64,000 nt of DNA from Actinomycetes bacterium (GCA_021831035.1 JAKBNL010000013.1:1-64000), one strand, 5' to 3'. Shown: positions 1 through 8,837, counted from the stretch's first letter. Notes: a model not told the origin generated them from the sequence alone. Made by a program: numbers and translations.

Positions 1-1068
1 GCGGTCGCCTCCGACGCCGCCGGCCGGGGCTGCGACGAGCCGGTCGTGACGGTCGCCCCGCCCTCGGCGCGTCCCGGGGAGCCCGCGGCCGTCGAGGCCG
101 CGGCGCGCGTCGCGGGGCCGCGCACGGCCCTGCTGCTCGGGGGGGGCGCCCTCACCCGCCGCGGGCTCGAGCGCGCGACCCGCGTCGCCGCGCGCAGCGG
201 GGCGCGCCTGCTCATGGAGCCGTTCCCCGCGATCGTGGACCACGGGGCCGGGACGGTGACCCTCGAGCGGGTCAACTACGTCCCCGAGTTCGCCCAGGCC
301 CAGCTAGCCGAGGTCGACGAGCTCGTTCTCGTGGGCGCCCGCGAGCCGGTCGGGCCCTTCGACTACGAGGGCGTGGCCGGCCGTCTCGTGCGCGAGGACG
401 CCCGCGTCACCACGCTCGCCGCGCCCGGCGAGGACGCCCTCGGCGCCCTGGAGGCCCTCGTCGAGCGCCTCGGGGCGCCCCCGGTGCGGACCGCCTCGGC
501 GGCGCCCCCCCTTAGGCCCACGGGCGCCCTCACCCCGGAGTCGCTCTGCGCGGCGGTGGGCGCCACGCTCGCCGAGGGGACCGTCGTCGTCGACGAGTCG
601 ATCACCTCGGGGCTGCACCTCTTCGAGGCGACGAGCGCGTCGCCGGCGCACCGCGTCACCACGCTCACCGGTCACGCCCTGGGCTACGGGCTGCCCTGCG
701 CGCTCGGGGCGGCCGTGGGCTCCGCGGGCCGGGTGCTCGCCCTGGTGGCCGACGGCTCTTTCTTCTACAGCGCGCCGGCGCTGTGGTCGATGGCCCGCGA
801 GGGGCTCGACGTCACCGTCGTCGTCCTGGTGAACCGGCGCTACGCCATCCTCGAGTGGGAGCGCCACCGCCTCGGGACCATGGCCGAGGGCTCGGCGAGC
901 GCGTCGCTGATGGACCTCTCGCGCCCCGACCTCGACTACGTCGCGCTCGCGCGCGGCTTCGGGGTGCCCGCCACCCGGGCGACCACGGCCGACGAGCTCA
1001 TCGAGCGGCTGGCCGCGGCCGCCGAGCCCGGTCCCCACCTCATCGAGGCGGTGTTCGCCCCGCGCTAG
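1..1068 (+). CDS. ThDP-dependent enzyme (acetolactate synthase/benzoylformate decarboxylase-like), 5' partial
   Basis: The frame is open from the first base, so the gene starts outside the window; a GTG at 46 is internal. The visible 355 residues cover the central domain and the C-terminal ThDP-binding domain of the acetolactate synthase/benzoylformate decarboxylase superfamily, whose full members have about 530-560 residues, so the N-terminal PYR domain is missing here. The ThDP motif is visible as ADGSFFYS followed about 25 residues later by VLVNRRYAIL; the first Gly of the usual GDG is Ala. This resembles the IlvX-like branch rather than true acetolactate synthase, so the substrate is unknown. 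Its stop codon shares the tetranucleotide CTAG with the stop of the convergent exonuclease gene. Confidence 0.8.
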   Translation, partial: AVASDAAGRGCDEPVVTVAPPSARPGEPAAVEAAARVAGPRTALLLGGGALTRRGLERATRVAARSGARLLMEPFPAIVDHGAGTVTLERVNYVPEFAQAQLAEVDELVLVGAREPVGPFDYEGVAGRLVREDARVTTLAAPGEDALGALEALVERLGAPPVRTASAAPPLRPTGALTPESLCAAVGATLAEGTVVVDESITSGLHLFEATSASPAHRVTTLTGHALGYGLPCALGAAVGSAGRVLALVADGSFFYSAPALWSMAREGLDVTVVVLVNRRYAILEWERHRLGTMAEGSASASLMDLSRPDLDYVALARGFGVPATRATTADELIERLAAAAEPGPHLIEAVFAPR

Positions 1069-1820
1069 GGGTCGAGGTCGACCACCACGGGCGCGTGATC
1101 CGAGGGCTTGACGCCCTTGCGCGCGTCGCGGTCGACGTAGGCGGCGCGCACCCGTGGCGCGAGGGCGGCGTCGACGTAGACGAGGTCGATGCGCATCCCC
1201 CAGCCCCGGTGGAAGGCGCCGCCGCGGTAGTCCCACCACGTGAAGCACGGCTCGTCGGGGTGCAGCGCCCGCACCACGTCGACCAGGCCGGTCGCCACGA
1301 TCCCCTCGAGGGCCGCCCGCTCCGGGTGGCTCACGTGGGTCATCCCCTCCAGCGCGGCCGGGTCCCAGACGTCACGGTCGGCCGGGGCGACGTTGAAGTC
1401 GCCGGCGACCACCACCGGTAGCGCCCCGTCCCGCCCGGCGAGGAGCCCGCGCAGCTCGTCGAGCCAGCGCAGCTTGTAGGCGTAGTGGGGGTCGTCGAGG
1501 GCTCGGCCGTTGGGGACGTAGCACGAGTAGACCCGTAGCCCCCCACAGGTCGCACCGACCAGGCGGGCCTCCCCGTCGCTCAGCCCGCGCGTCACCCCGG
1601 TGAGCCCCACCCGCGACAGCACGGCGACCCCGTTCCACTGACCCTGACCCGCGTGGGCGCTCTCGTAACCGAGCGCGGTGAACACCTCGGACGGGAAGGC
1701 CTCGTCGCGCAGCTTCGTCTCTTGCAGGAGCATCACGTCCGGCCCGTTCGCCTCGAGCCACTCGCGCACGCGCCCGAGGCGCGCGTGGAGGGAGTTGACG
1801 TTCCAGGTGACGACCCTCAC
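1065..1820 (-). CDS. xth: exodeoxyribonuclease III (Xth family)
   Basis: Exonuclease III/AP endonuclease of the endonuclease-exonuclease-phosphatase fold, for base excision repair in the cytoplasm. The 251-residue length fits the family. Visible motifs in order are WNVNSL near the N-terminus, LLQETKL (metal-binding Glu), GDFNVAP (catalytic Asp and Asn) and SDHAPVVVD at the C-terminus (Asp-His pair). The GTG start at 1820 overlaps the stop of the upstream dehydratase gene as GTGA, making it the last gene of the kgd cluster. A longer frame reading upstream is ignored because it would cover the dehydratase gene and adds only Arg/Gly-rich sequence before the conserved VVTWNVNS. Confidence 0.93.
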   Translation of the reverse strand: MRVVTWNVNSLHARLGRVREWLEANGPDVMLLQETKLRDEAFPSEVFTALGYESAHAGQGQWNGVAVLSRVGLTGVTRGLSDGEARLVGATCGGLRVYSCYVPNGRALDDPHYAYKLRWLDELRGLLAGRDGALPVVVAGDFNVAPADRDVWDPAALEGMTHVSHPERAALEGIVATGLVDVVRALHPDEPCFTWWDYRGGAFHRGWGMRIDLVYVDAALAPRVRAAYVDRDARKGVKPSDHAPVVVDLDP

Positions 1821-2251
1821 GGCCGGTCGGCCAGCACGAAGAGGAGCTCGCACTCGGCGGCGAGCGCACCCCCCACACGGGCCCACCCCGCACCACGTCC
1901 GCCGCGCGCCGACAGTCGCGACATCGTGCACTCGAGCTCCACGGTGTCGCCCGGGACGACCTGGCGGCGGAACCGGGCGCGCTCGACGCCCCCGAAGAGG
2001 GGCAGCCGGCCCGCGTAGCGGGGATCGGCGAGCACGGCCACCGCCCCGCACTGGGCGATCGACTCGAGCAGCAACACCCCCGGGGTCACCGGCATTCCGG
2101 GGAAGTGGCCCGCGAAGAACCACTCATCCCCGCCCAGTCGCCAGCGACCCGCGGCCGCGACGCCCGGCTCGATGCGGGTCATCTCATCGAGCAGGAGGAA
2201 CGGCGGACGGTGGGGCAGCCACGCCAGGGGGTCGAGGGAGAGGTCGCTCAC
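1817..2251 (-). CDS. FabZ-like 3-hydroxyacyl-[ACP] dehydratase
   Basis: A 144-residue hot-dog fold protein resembling FabZ. The opening segment HRPPFLLLDEM, then GHFPGMPVTPGV and LLLESIAQ, matches the FabZ signature containing the catalytic His (GHFP) and Glu (LLLES). Known family function is dehydration of 3-hydroxyacyl-ACP in fatty acid synthesis. The context is not a fatty acid operon: it sits between a NYN ribonuclease and exonuclease III with 4-nt GTGA overlaps on both sides, so a housekeeping FabZ role is only inferred. The start GTG at 2251 was chosen because it forms the overlap and precedes the conserved domain. Confidence 0.82.
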   Translation of the reverse strand: MSDLSLDPLAWLPHRPPFLLLDEMTRIEPGVAAAGRWRLGGDEWFFAGHFPGMPVTPGVLLLESIAQCGAVAVLADPRYAGRLPLFGGVERARFRRQVVPGDTVELECTMSRLSARGGRGAGWARVGGALAAECELLFVLADRP

Positions 2252-3429
2252 GCCAGCGCCAGCTCCGCGATTCGGCGCTCGGGGTCGACCGCCACGAGCC
2301 TGAAGGCCCGCCGCTCGCCCCGGCTCAGAACGTCGCGGGCGCGCGCCGGGGGCGGCGAGCCCAGCGACGCCGTCGGGGCGTAGCACTCGACGCGGCCGCC
2401 CCCCCGCACCTCCACCGTGACGACCGCGCCGTGGGAGGTGAAGGTCACGACCTCACCGGTGAGCCGCCCCCCGATCCGGTGAGCGGCGAGGAAGCGGGTG
2501 AACTCCGACTCGGGGTTGACCGGGTGACGACCACGGCGCAGCGCCACGGCCGGTTCGGGGGCGGTCTCGGGGGCCACCGGTGGCACCCTCTTCGCGGCGC
2601 GCTTGGCCGGCTCGGGGGTCACCACCGAGGGCGCGGACACCTTGGCGACGCGCTTCGCGGGCGCCTTGGCCGGGGCGGCGGGCGCCTTGGCGGGCGCCTT
2701 CTTCGTCGCGCGCTTGGCCACCGGCTCGACGGGGGCGGCGGGCTTCGCCGCCTTCTTCGCCTTGGCGACCGGCACGGCCCGGGCGGTGGGCGTGGCCCGG
2801 GCGGTGGGTGTGGCCTTGGCGAGGGGTTCGACCTTCGTGGCCGGCTCGGCCTTCGTCGCTCGAGCGGTGCGCTTCGCGGGCGCCTTGGCCGGGGCGGCGG
2901 GCGCCTTGGCGGGCGCCTTCTTCGTCGCGCGCTTGGCCACCGGCTCGACGGGGGCGGCGGGCTTCGCCGCCTTCTTCGCCTGGCGCAAGACCTTGGGGCT
3001 GCGCACGGGGAGTCGCGTGGTGAAGACCCAACCGACGCCGCGCACCGGCTTGCCCCCGACCAGGCGTCCCTCGTCGAAGAGCCACGGGTACTCCTCTTGG
3101 AACTCCTGGAACGAGTCGTTCGACAACACGACGGCGCCGATGCGGTCCGCGATCTTCAAGATGAAGGCGTCCCCGCGACCGATCGCCCCGGCCGGGGGCG
3201 TCACCACCTCGCCGGCCAAGAGGGCCTCACCGAAGGCCGCCCGCTCGGCGGCCGGCACCCGGTGCTCGAAGGTCGCGTCCACCACCACGATGACGTCGGC
3301 GCCGGGGTTCTCCTCGATGTAGGCGCGCACCGCCTCGTCTAACTGGGCGAGGCTCGGGGTGACGCGTCCCTCGGTCGCGATGTTCGAGCCGTCGACGACG
3401 ACGCGCGCCTTGGCGCGCGCGGCGCTCAC
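2248..3429 (-). CDS. NYN-domain ribonuclease with histone-like linker and S1-like C-terminus
   Basis: The N-terminal 140 or so residues look like a Zc3h12a-type NYN/PIN ribonuclease domain: VVVDGSNIA, VIVVVDATF, GRGDAFIL and VVLSNDSF carry the expected acidic residues. Residues of about 150-300 are Lys/Ala/Pro rich and repetitive, like a histone H1 tail, and include a 36-residue block present twice. The last 80 residues (GRLTGEVVTFTSHGAVVTVE onward) resemble an OB-fold/S1 RNA-binding domain. I infer an RNA-processing enzyme with a nucleic-acid-binding tail. The GTG start at 3429 overlaps the kgd stop (GTGA) and the 3' end overlaps the FabZ-like gene. No cellular target can be named. Confidence 0.8.
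   Translation of the reverse strand: MSAARAKARVVVDGSNIATEGRVTPSLAQLDEAVRAYIEENPGADVIVVVDATFEHRVPAAERAAFGEALLAGEVVTPPAGAIGRGDAFILKIADRIGAVVLSNDSFQEFQEEYPWLFDEGRLVGGKPVRGVGWVFTTRLPVRSPKVLRQAKKAAKPAAPVEPVAKRATKKAPAKAPAAPAKAPAKRTARATKAEPATKVEPLAKATPTARATPTARAVPVAKAKKAAKPAAPVEPVAKRATKKAPAKAPAAPAKAPAKRVAKVSAPSVVTPEPAKRAAKRVPPVAPETAPEPAVALRRGRHPVNPESEFTRFLAAHRIGGRLTGEVVTFTSHGAVVTVEVRGGGRVECYAPTASLGSPPPARARDVLSRGERRAFRLVAVDPERRIAELALA
2650..2762. repeat. 113-bp direct repeat, copy A
   Basis: Identical base for base to 2869-2981 when read by eye, separated by 106 bp. It lies inside the Lys/Ala-rich linker of the NYN ribonuclease gene and keeps the same reading frame, so it looks like a recent in-frame segmental duplication. 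Confidence 0.95.
2869..2981. repeat. 113-bp direct repeat, copy B
   Basis: Second exact copy of the repeat at 2650-2762, in the same frame of the same gene. The perfect identity at third codon positions argues for a young duplication or ongoing gene conversion rather than selection on the protein alone. Confidence 0.95.
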
Positions 3430-6400
3430 CCGACGGCCCGGGTCAGCAGGTCGGCCTGCTCGGCGCCGTGGACGAGACCGCTGCCCGTGGCCGGGCTGGC
3501 CGACTCGGCGCGCGCGACGTGGGCGACCGCTCGCTCACGCAGGTGGGCGTGGAGTCGGTGGTGCACGAAGGGCCACGCCCCCATGTTCTCCGGCTCCTCC
3601 TGGAGCCAGACCACCTCGCTCACGCCGGGGTAGCCGGCGAGGACCTCCTCGATCGCCGCGGACGGCCACGGGTAGAGCTGCTCGACGCGCACCACCGCCA
3701 CGGCGCGCGCGCCGATCTCGTCGCGCCGGGCGAGCGCCTCGTGGGCCACCTTGCCCGAGGCGAGGACCACCCGGGTCACGCGCGCGCGCTCGGCACCGGG
3801 GTCGTCGAGGACGCTGCGGAACGAGCCCGAGACGAGCGCGTCGAGCGGCGAGCGGGTCACCGCGGCGCGCAGCAAGGACTTGGGTGTGAAGACCACGAGG
3901 GGGGTCACCCGCTCGCGCTTGACCTGGCTGCGCAGAAGGTGGAAGTACTGCGCCGCGGTGGTCGGCTGGGCCACACGGATGTTGTTGCGCGCCGAGAGCG
4001 AGAGGAACCGCTCGATCCGCCCGCTCGAGTGCTCGGGACCCTGGCCCTCGTAGCCGTGGGGCAAGAGCATGACGAGACCGGCGTGCTGGCCCCACTTGTC
4101 CTCGGCGGCGACGAGGAAGTTGTCGACGATGATCTCGGCCCCGTTGGCGAAGTCGCCGAACTGGGCCTCCCAGACGACGAGCGAGCGCGGCGCCTCGACC
4201 GAGTAGCCGTACTCGAAGCCGAGTGCGGCGTACTCCGAGAGCAGCGAGTCGCGCACGGTGATGAACCCCGGAGCGCCCAGCTCGGCGAGCGGCACCACCT
4301 GCTCGCCGGTCTCGTAGTCGATCAGGGCCGCGTGACGGTGCGAGAAGGTCCCGCGACGCGAGTCCTGCCCGGTGAGTCGCACGTTGGTGCCCTCGAGCGC
4401 CAGCGTGCCCAGGGCCAGCGCCTCGCCGAAGGCCCAGTCGACCTCACCGGCGTCGAGCTGGGCCAGGCGCTGGGTGAACTGACGCTCGAGCTTGGGGTGC
4501 ACGACGAACCCCTCGGGCCCGCTGACCGAGGTCCGGGCCACCGTGAGCAGGGTCTCGCGCGCCACGCCCGTCTCGGGCGCCGGCGGGTCGGCCGGCACCT
4601 CGGCGACCGGCACCCGGGCCAGCTGGGGCACGGGCACCGTACGGACCTCGTCGAGCACGCTCTGCAGGCGGGCGTTGAACTCGTCGAGGAACGACTCGGC
4701 CTCCTCGAGCGAGATGTCGCCCCGACGCACCAGGGTCTCGGTGTAGATCTTGCGCACGCTGCGCATCTGATCGATCACCTTGTACATGAGGGGCTGGGTG
4801 TAGCTCGGGTCGTCGCCCTCGTTGTGGCCGTGGCGTCGGTAGCAGACGACGTCGACCACCACGTCACGCTGGAAGGCCTGGCGGTACTCGAAGGCGAGTC
4901 GGGCCACGCGCGCGCACGCCTCGGGGTCGTCCCCGTTCACGTGGAAGATCGGCGCCTGGATCATCTTGGCGACGTCGGTCGTGTACTGGCTCGAGCGGGC
5001 CGACTCGGGCGCCGTGGTGAAGCCCAGCTGGTTGTTGATCACGAGGTGGATCGCCCCGCCCACGTGGTAGCCCGCGAGCTGGGAGAGGTTGAGCGTCTCG
5101 GCCACCACTCCCTGGCCGGCGAAGGCCGCGTCCCCGTGGATGAGGACGGGCAGGTAGGGGTAGAAGCCGTAGACCGCCGCGTTGGGAGCGACGGCCGGCG
5201 GGCGCAGGACCAGGTCCTGCTTGGCCCGTACGATCCCCTCGGCCACCGGGCTCACCGCCTCGAGGTGGCTGGGGTTGGAGGCCATCGAGACCTCGATCGT
5301 GGCGCCGTTGGGGCTCTTGAAGGCCCCGCGGGCCCCCTTGTGGTACTTGACGTCGCCGCTGCCCTGGACGCTCTCGGGGTCGAGGTTGCCCTCGAACTCC
5401 GAGAAGATGTCGCTGTAGGACTTGCCCACGACGTTCGCGAGGACGTTGAGCCGCCCCCGGTGGGCCATGCCGATGACCGCCTCGGCCAGGCCGGCGTCGG
5501 CCGCCTCGTCGAGGATGGTCTGGAGCGCGACGATGGTCGACTCGGCGCCTTCCAGCCCGAAGCGCTTCTGGCCCACGTAGCGCGAGTGCAGGAACCGCTC
5601 GAAGACCTCGGCCTCGGTCAACGAGGCGAGGATCCGACGCTGCTCCTCGGGCGAAGTGGTCGCGCGCACCCCCTCGACTCGCTCCTGGATCCAGCGCTTC
5701 TGGACCGGGTCGAGGATGTGGCCGTACTCGACGCCCATCGTGCGGCAGTAGGCCTCGCGCAAGAGGGCGAGGATCTCCTCGAGGGTCGCCTCGCTGCGCC
5801 CGGCCAGGCCGTCCACGACGAAGGTTCGCTGGAGGTCCCAGATGGTCAGGCCGTAGGTCGCCAGGTCGAGCTCGGGGTGCAGCGGCGGCGGCTCGCTCGA
5901 GAGGGGGTCGAGGTGCGCGGCGAGGTGGCCGCGCACCCGGTACATGTTGATCAGCTCCTGGACCCGGACCTGCTTCAAGACCCGCTCGGCCTCGCCCTCG
6001 GCCCCCACCGGGTTGGTGTCGCTCGACCAGCGGGCCGGCTCGTAGGGGATGCCCAGCGAGGCGAAGACGTCGTCGTAGAAGCCGTGGCCCCCGGTCAGGC
6101 ACTCGGCCACGTACTTGAGGAAGAGGCCCGACTCGGCCCCCTGGATGATCCGGTGGTCGTAGGTCGAGGTGAGGGTCAGGACCTTGCCGACGCCCATCTC
6201 AGCGAGGGCGCGCGGGTCGGCCGCCTCGAAGCCCGCGGGCCAGGCGAGCGCCCCCACGCCGATGATCGCGCCCTGGCCGGGCATGAGGCGCGGCACCGAC
6301 TGGACCGTGCCCAGGGTGCCCGGGTTGGTGAGCGACACCGTCGCGCCGACGAGGTCGTCGGCCCCGAAAGCGCCCGCGTGGACTTTACGCACCAGGTCCT

Positions 6401-7034
6401 CGTAGCGGAGCAGGAAGTCGCGGAATCCCAGCGTGTCGGCGTCGCGCACGACCGGCACGAGCAGACCGCGCGACCCGTCCTTGCGCTCCACGTCGACGGC
6501 GAGGCCGAGCCCGACGTGTTCGTGGCGTCGCACCCCCGGGGTGCCCTTCGCGTCGACGGACTCGACGAACGCGGCGTTCAGCGACGACACGGCGGTCAAG
6601 CCCTTCACGACGGCGTAGCCGATGAGGTGGGTGAAGGACACCTTCGCCCCCGTCGTGCGCGCCAGCGACTCGTTGAGGGCGGCCCGGTTGATCTCGAGCA
6701 GGCGCGCCGACACCGTCCGCACACTGGTCGCCGTGGGGATCGCGAGGCTCGCGGTCATGTTCGCGACCACACGCGCGGCCGCGCCGCGCAGCGGGGCCGC
6801 CGGCGCCGCTCCCTCGTCCGGCGTGACCGCCGGCGCCGGCTCGGGCGCCTCGACCGGGGCGCCGCTGACCGAGGGCACGGTCGAGCGCTGGTAGTCGACG
6901 AAGAACTCCCGCCAGCTCGCCGAGACGGACGCGGGGTCGGCGAGGTAGCGGTCGTAGAGGTCGTCCACGAGCCAGGCGTTGGGACCGAACGACCCGCTCG
7001 CGCGCCGACCGGGGGGGTTCGAGGGCGCAGTCAC
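3426..7034 (-). CDS. kgd: multifunctional 2-oxoglutarate dehydrogenase/decarboxylase (KGD/OdhA)
   Basis: Actinobacterial fusion of an E2-type acyltransferase domain and the ThDP-dependent E1 of 2-oxoglutarate dehydrogenase, 1202 residues against about 1220-1230 in mycobacteria. The start (SFGPNAWLVDDLYDRYL) is the E1 N-terminal helix. Residues of about 85-325 are the E2 catalytic domain, with DHRIIQG near 293 in place of the usual DHRxxDG. E1 motifs follow: GMAHRGRLNVLANV, HGDAAFAGQG, RRHGHNEGDDPS, GQDSRRGTFSHRHA and EAQFGDFANGA. There is no lipoyl domain, so lipoyl groups must come from a separate E2, such as the one at 51982-53148. GTG start with a TAGTCT box 7 nt upstream suggests a nearly leaderless transcript. 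First gene of a four-gene overlapping cluster. Confidence 0.97.
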   Translation of the reverse strand: MTAPSNPPGRRASGSFGPNAWLVDDLYDRYLADPASVSASWREFFVDYQRSTVPSVSGAPVEAPEPAPAVTPDEGAAPAAPLRGAAARVVANMTASLAIPTATSVRTVSARLLEINRAALNESLARTTGAKVSFTHLIGYAVVKGLTAVSSLNAAFVESVDAKGTPGVRRHEHVGLGLAVDVERKDGSRGLLVPVVRDADTLGFRDFLLRYEDLVRKVHAGAFGADDLVGATVSLTNPGTLGTVQSVPRLMPGQGAIIGVGALAWPAGFEAADPRALAEMGVGKVLTLTSTYDHRIIQGAESGLFLKYVAECLTGGHGFYDDVFASLGIPYEPARWSSDTNPVGAEGEAERVLKQVRVQELINMYRVRGHLAAHLDPLSSEPPPLHPELDLATYGLTIWDLQRTFVVDGLAGRSEATLEEILALLREAYCRTMGVEYGHILDPVQKRWIQERVEGVRATTSPEEQRRILASLTEAEVFERFLHSRYVGQKRFGLEGAESTIVALQTILDEAADAGLAEAVIGMAHRGRLNVLANVVGKSYSDIFSEFEGNLDPESVQGSGDVKYHKGARGAFKSPNGATIEVSMASNPSHLEAVSPVAEGIVRAKQDLVLRPPAVAPNAAVYGFYPYLPVLIHGDAAFAGQGVVAETLNLSQLAGYHVGGAIHLVINNQLGFTTAPESARSSQYTTDVAKMIQAPIFHVNGDDPEACARVARLAFEYRQAFQRDVVVDVVCYRRHGHNEGDDPSYTQPLMYKVIDQMRSVRKIYTETLVRRGDISLEEAESFLDEFNARLQSVLDEVRTVPVPQLARVPVAEVPADPPAPETGVARETLLTVARTSVSGPEGFVVHPKLERQFTQRLAQLDAGEVDWAFGEALALGTLALEGTNVRLTGQDSRRGTFSHRHAALIDYETGEQVVPLAELGAPGFITVRDSLLSEYAALGFEYGYSVEAPRSLVVWEAQFGDFANGAEIIVDNFLVAAEDKWGQHAGLVMLLPHGYEGQGPEHSSGRIERFLSLSARNNIRVAQPTTAAQYFHLLRSQVKRERVTPLVVFTPKSLLRAAVTRSPLDALVSGSFRSVLDDPGAERARVTRVVLASGKVAHEALARRDEIGARAVAVVRVEQLYPWPSAAIEEVLAGYPGVSEVVWLQEEPENMGAWPFVHHRLHAHLRERAVAHVARAESASPATGSGLVHGAEQADLLTRAVG

Positions 7035-7041
7035 GGTTCCA

Positions 7042-7047
7042 AGACTA
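7042..7047 (-). promoter_or_regulatory. -10 box of kgd
   Basis: TAGTCT on the minus strand, 7 nt before the GTG start at 7034, so the mRNA would begin at or one base before the start codon. Confidence 0.6.
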
Positions 7048-7089
7048 GGGCCGTCGCCTCGAGAACGACGAGGTGGGCCGTCGCGCCGC

Positions 7090-7095
7090 TAGGTT
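7090..7095 (+). promoter_or_regulatory. -10 box of the alpha/beta hydrolase gene
   Basis: TAGGTT followed by exactly 6 nt and the GTG start at 7102, the spacing expected for a leaderless transcript. Confidence 0.6.
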
Positions 7096-7101
7096 CGCAC
7101 G

Positions 7102-7905
7102 GTGACCCGGACGCACGCCCCCGGCGCCCTCCACTTCGTCGCCGACGGTCCCGTCGCGGGGCTCGCCCTCGCCCGGCGCCCGCTCGAGCACCCCCGCGGC
7201 ACGCTGGTCTGTGTCCACGGCGCCCTCGACCGCGCCGCGTCGTTCGCCCGGCTCGCGCGGCGCCTCGGTGACGTCGAGGTCGTCGCCTACGACCGGCGCG
7301 GCTACCAGGGGTCCCGCGACCTGGGCGTGGGCGGTCTCGAGGACCACGTCGAGGACCTCGTGCGGGTGGTGTCGGCGCTGAGCGCGGGCCCCGTCGTCGT
7401 GCTCGGCCACAGCTTCGGCGGTCTGGTCGCCATGGGGGCCGCCCGGCGCGCACCCGAGTCGATCGCCCTCGTCGTCGCCTACGAGGCCCCGTTCCCCTGG
7501 CTCGTCCGCCGGACCGGGGCGCCGACGCCCGCCGGAGACGACCCCCGACTCCAGGCGGAGCGGTTCTTTCGCCGCGTCGTGTCGGATGCGTCGTGGGAAC
7601 GCCTCAGCGAGCGCCAGCGCGACTCGCGCCGCGCCGACGGCCCCGCCCTGCTCGCCGACCTGACGACGCTGTCGGGTCCGCGCCCCTTCGACCCGTCGGA
7701 CCTCGCGATCCCGGTCGTCTACGCCTTCGGCGGCGCGGGGGACGTGGCGCACTACCGGGCCCTCGCGCGAGCCCTCGAGGACGCGAACCCTCTCGTGCGC
7801 GCCGTCGAGGTCGCCGGGGCCGTCCACGGGGCCCACCTATCGAGCCCCGACGAGCTGGCCGCCGTCGTCGCAGCGGCCTGGGAGGACACGTGCGCGTCGG
7901 CCTGA
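7102..7905 (+). CDS. alpha/beta-fold hydrolase
   Basis: A 267-residue serine hydrolase of the alpha/beta superfamily. The oxyanion region LVCVHGALD and the nucleophile elbow VLGHSFGG (Ser nucleophile) are clear; the late VHGAHL probably carries the catalytic His. YDRRGYQGS is typical of the family. No signal peptide, so it is cytoplasmic. The substrate cannot be named. It is divergent from kgd with a 67-bp spacer holding both promoters, and it overlaps the following epimerase gene by 16 nt, suggesting co-transcription. Confidence 0.85.
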   Translation: MTRTHAPGALHFVADGPVAGLALARRPLEHPRGTLVCVHGALDRAASFARLARRLGDVEVVAYDRRGYQGSRDLGVGGLEDHVEDLVRVVSALSAGPVVVLGHSFGGLVAMGAARRAPESIALVVAYEAPFPWLVRRTGAPTPAGDDPRLQAERFFRRVVSDASWERLSERQRDSRRADGPALLADLTTLSGPRPFDPSDLAIPVVYAFGGAGDVAHYRALARALEDANPLVRAVEVAGAVHGAHLSSPDELAAVVAAAWEDTCASA

Positions 7906-8795
7906 GCGGTGCGAGCGGCCTGCTCGGGCGCGCGCTGAGCGCCGCGCTGACCCAGCGGGGGGACGAGGTCGTCGTCCTCACGCGGCCCGGGTCGGCCCCC
8001 TCGAGCCACCCGACCATCCACTGGGACCCGAGCCTTGCGGCGATCGCGCCCGAGGACGCCCGGCGCCTCGGTGAGCTCGACGCCGTCGTCAACCTCGCCG
8101 GGGCGGGCATCGGCGAGCGTCGCTGGAGCCTCGCGCGCCGACGCGAGATCCGCGACTCGCGGCTCACCGCCACGCGCTTCCTCGCCGAGCTGCTCGCGCG
8201 CGCGGGGGGGCGGAGCCACCTGGTGAGCGCGTCGGCGATCGGCTACTACGGGACGCGCGGCGACCAGACGTTGGACGAGGCGTCCCCCCCGGGCGAGGGG
8301 TTCCTCGCCGACGTCTGTGTCGCGTGGGAGGACGCGGCCCAGGGTTACGCCGTCGCCGGCGGTGCCGTCGCCGCGCTGCGCACGGGGATCGTCCTCGACG
8401 CCCGTGGGGGCGCTCTGGCCCGCCAGCTCCCGCTCTTTCGCCTGGGGCTGGGTGGCCGTCTTGGGCCGGGGACCCAGTGGGTCAGCCCCATCTCGCTCGA
8501 CGACCACGTGCGCGCGACGCTCTTCGCCCTCGACCACCGGCTCACCGGCGCGGTGAACCTCGTCGCACCCTCACCCACGACCAACGCCGAGCTCACCCGC
8601 GCCCTCGCGCGCGCCCTCGGCCGACCCGGCCGGCTCGCGGCCCCCTCGTTCGCGCTGCGACTCGCGCTCGGCCGACAGATGGCCGACGAGCTCCTGCTCT
8701 CGAGCCAGCGGGTCGTCCCGGCCCGGCTCGTCGCCGCGGGCTTCGCCTTCGAGCACCCCACGGTCGACGAAGTGGTGCGCGCCGCCCTCGACTAG
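7890..8795 (+). CDS. TIGR01777-type NAD(P)-dependent epimerase (SDR39U1/YfcH-like)
   Basis: A 301-residue extended SDR. The N-terminal LSGASGLLGRAL is the Rossmann dinucleotide motif; VNLAGAGIGERRW is characteristic of the YfcH/SDR39U1 family, as is the later SASAIGYYGTRGD, which carries the catalytic YxxxG-like region, and the C-terminal DUF1731-like part ends with FAFEHPTVDEVV. The GTG start at 7890 has a GGAGG Shine-Dalgarno sequence 5 nt upstream inside the end of the hydrolase gene. Physiological substrate of this family is not known. Confidence 0.88.
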   Translation: MRVGLSGASGLLGRALSAALTQRGDEVVVLTRPGSAPSSHPTIHWDPSLAAIAPEDARRLGELDAVVNLAGAGIGERRWSLARRREIRDSRLTATRFLAELLARAGGRSHLVSASAIGYYGTRGDQTLDEASPPGEGFLADVCVAWEDAAQGYAVAGGAVAALRTGIVLDARGGALARQLPLFRLGLGGRLGPGTQWVSPISLDDHVRATLFALDHRLTGAVNLVAPSPTTNAELTRALARALGRPGRLAAPSFALRLALGRQMADELLLSSQRVVPARLVAAGFAFEHPTVDEVVRAALD

Positions 8796-8803
8796 GGCCT
8801 GGG

Positions 8804-8809
8804 TAGGGT
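8804..8809 (+). promoter_or_regulatory. -10 box of the first peptide-binding protein gene
   Basis: TAGGGT just after the epimerase stop. The predicted mRNA start near 8816 leaves a leader of about 22 nt containing GAAAGG at 8825-8830, a Shine-Dalgarno-like sequence 7 nt before the ATT at 8838. Confidence 0.55.
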
Positions 8810-8837
8810 TGGGGCGACCCGACCGAAAGGCCCCGCC

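Noticed and set aside
1817..2386. Longer N-terminus for the FabZ-like protein up to 2386
   Set aside because: The extra 45 residues are Arg/Gly/Pro-rich and overlap the NYN gene; GTG 2251 gives the standard 4-nt overlap and the conserved domain start.
3468..7271. Long open frames antisense to kgd, secA (29274-31988), dxs (24748-27372) and metH
   Set aside because: They are by-products of high GC: Arg/Gly/His/Val-rich or Leu/Glu/His-rich translations without family motifs, and the opposite strand encodes recognised enzymes.
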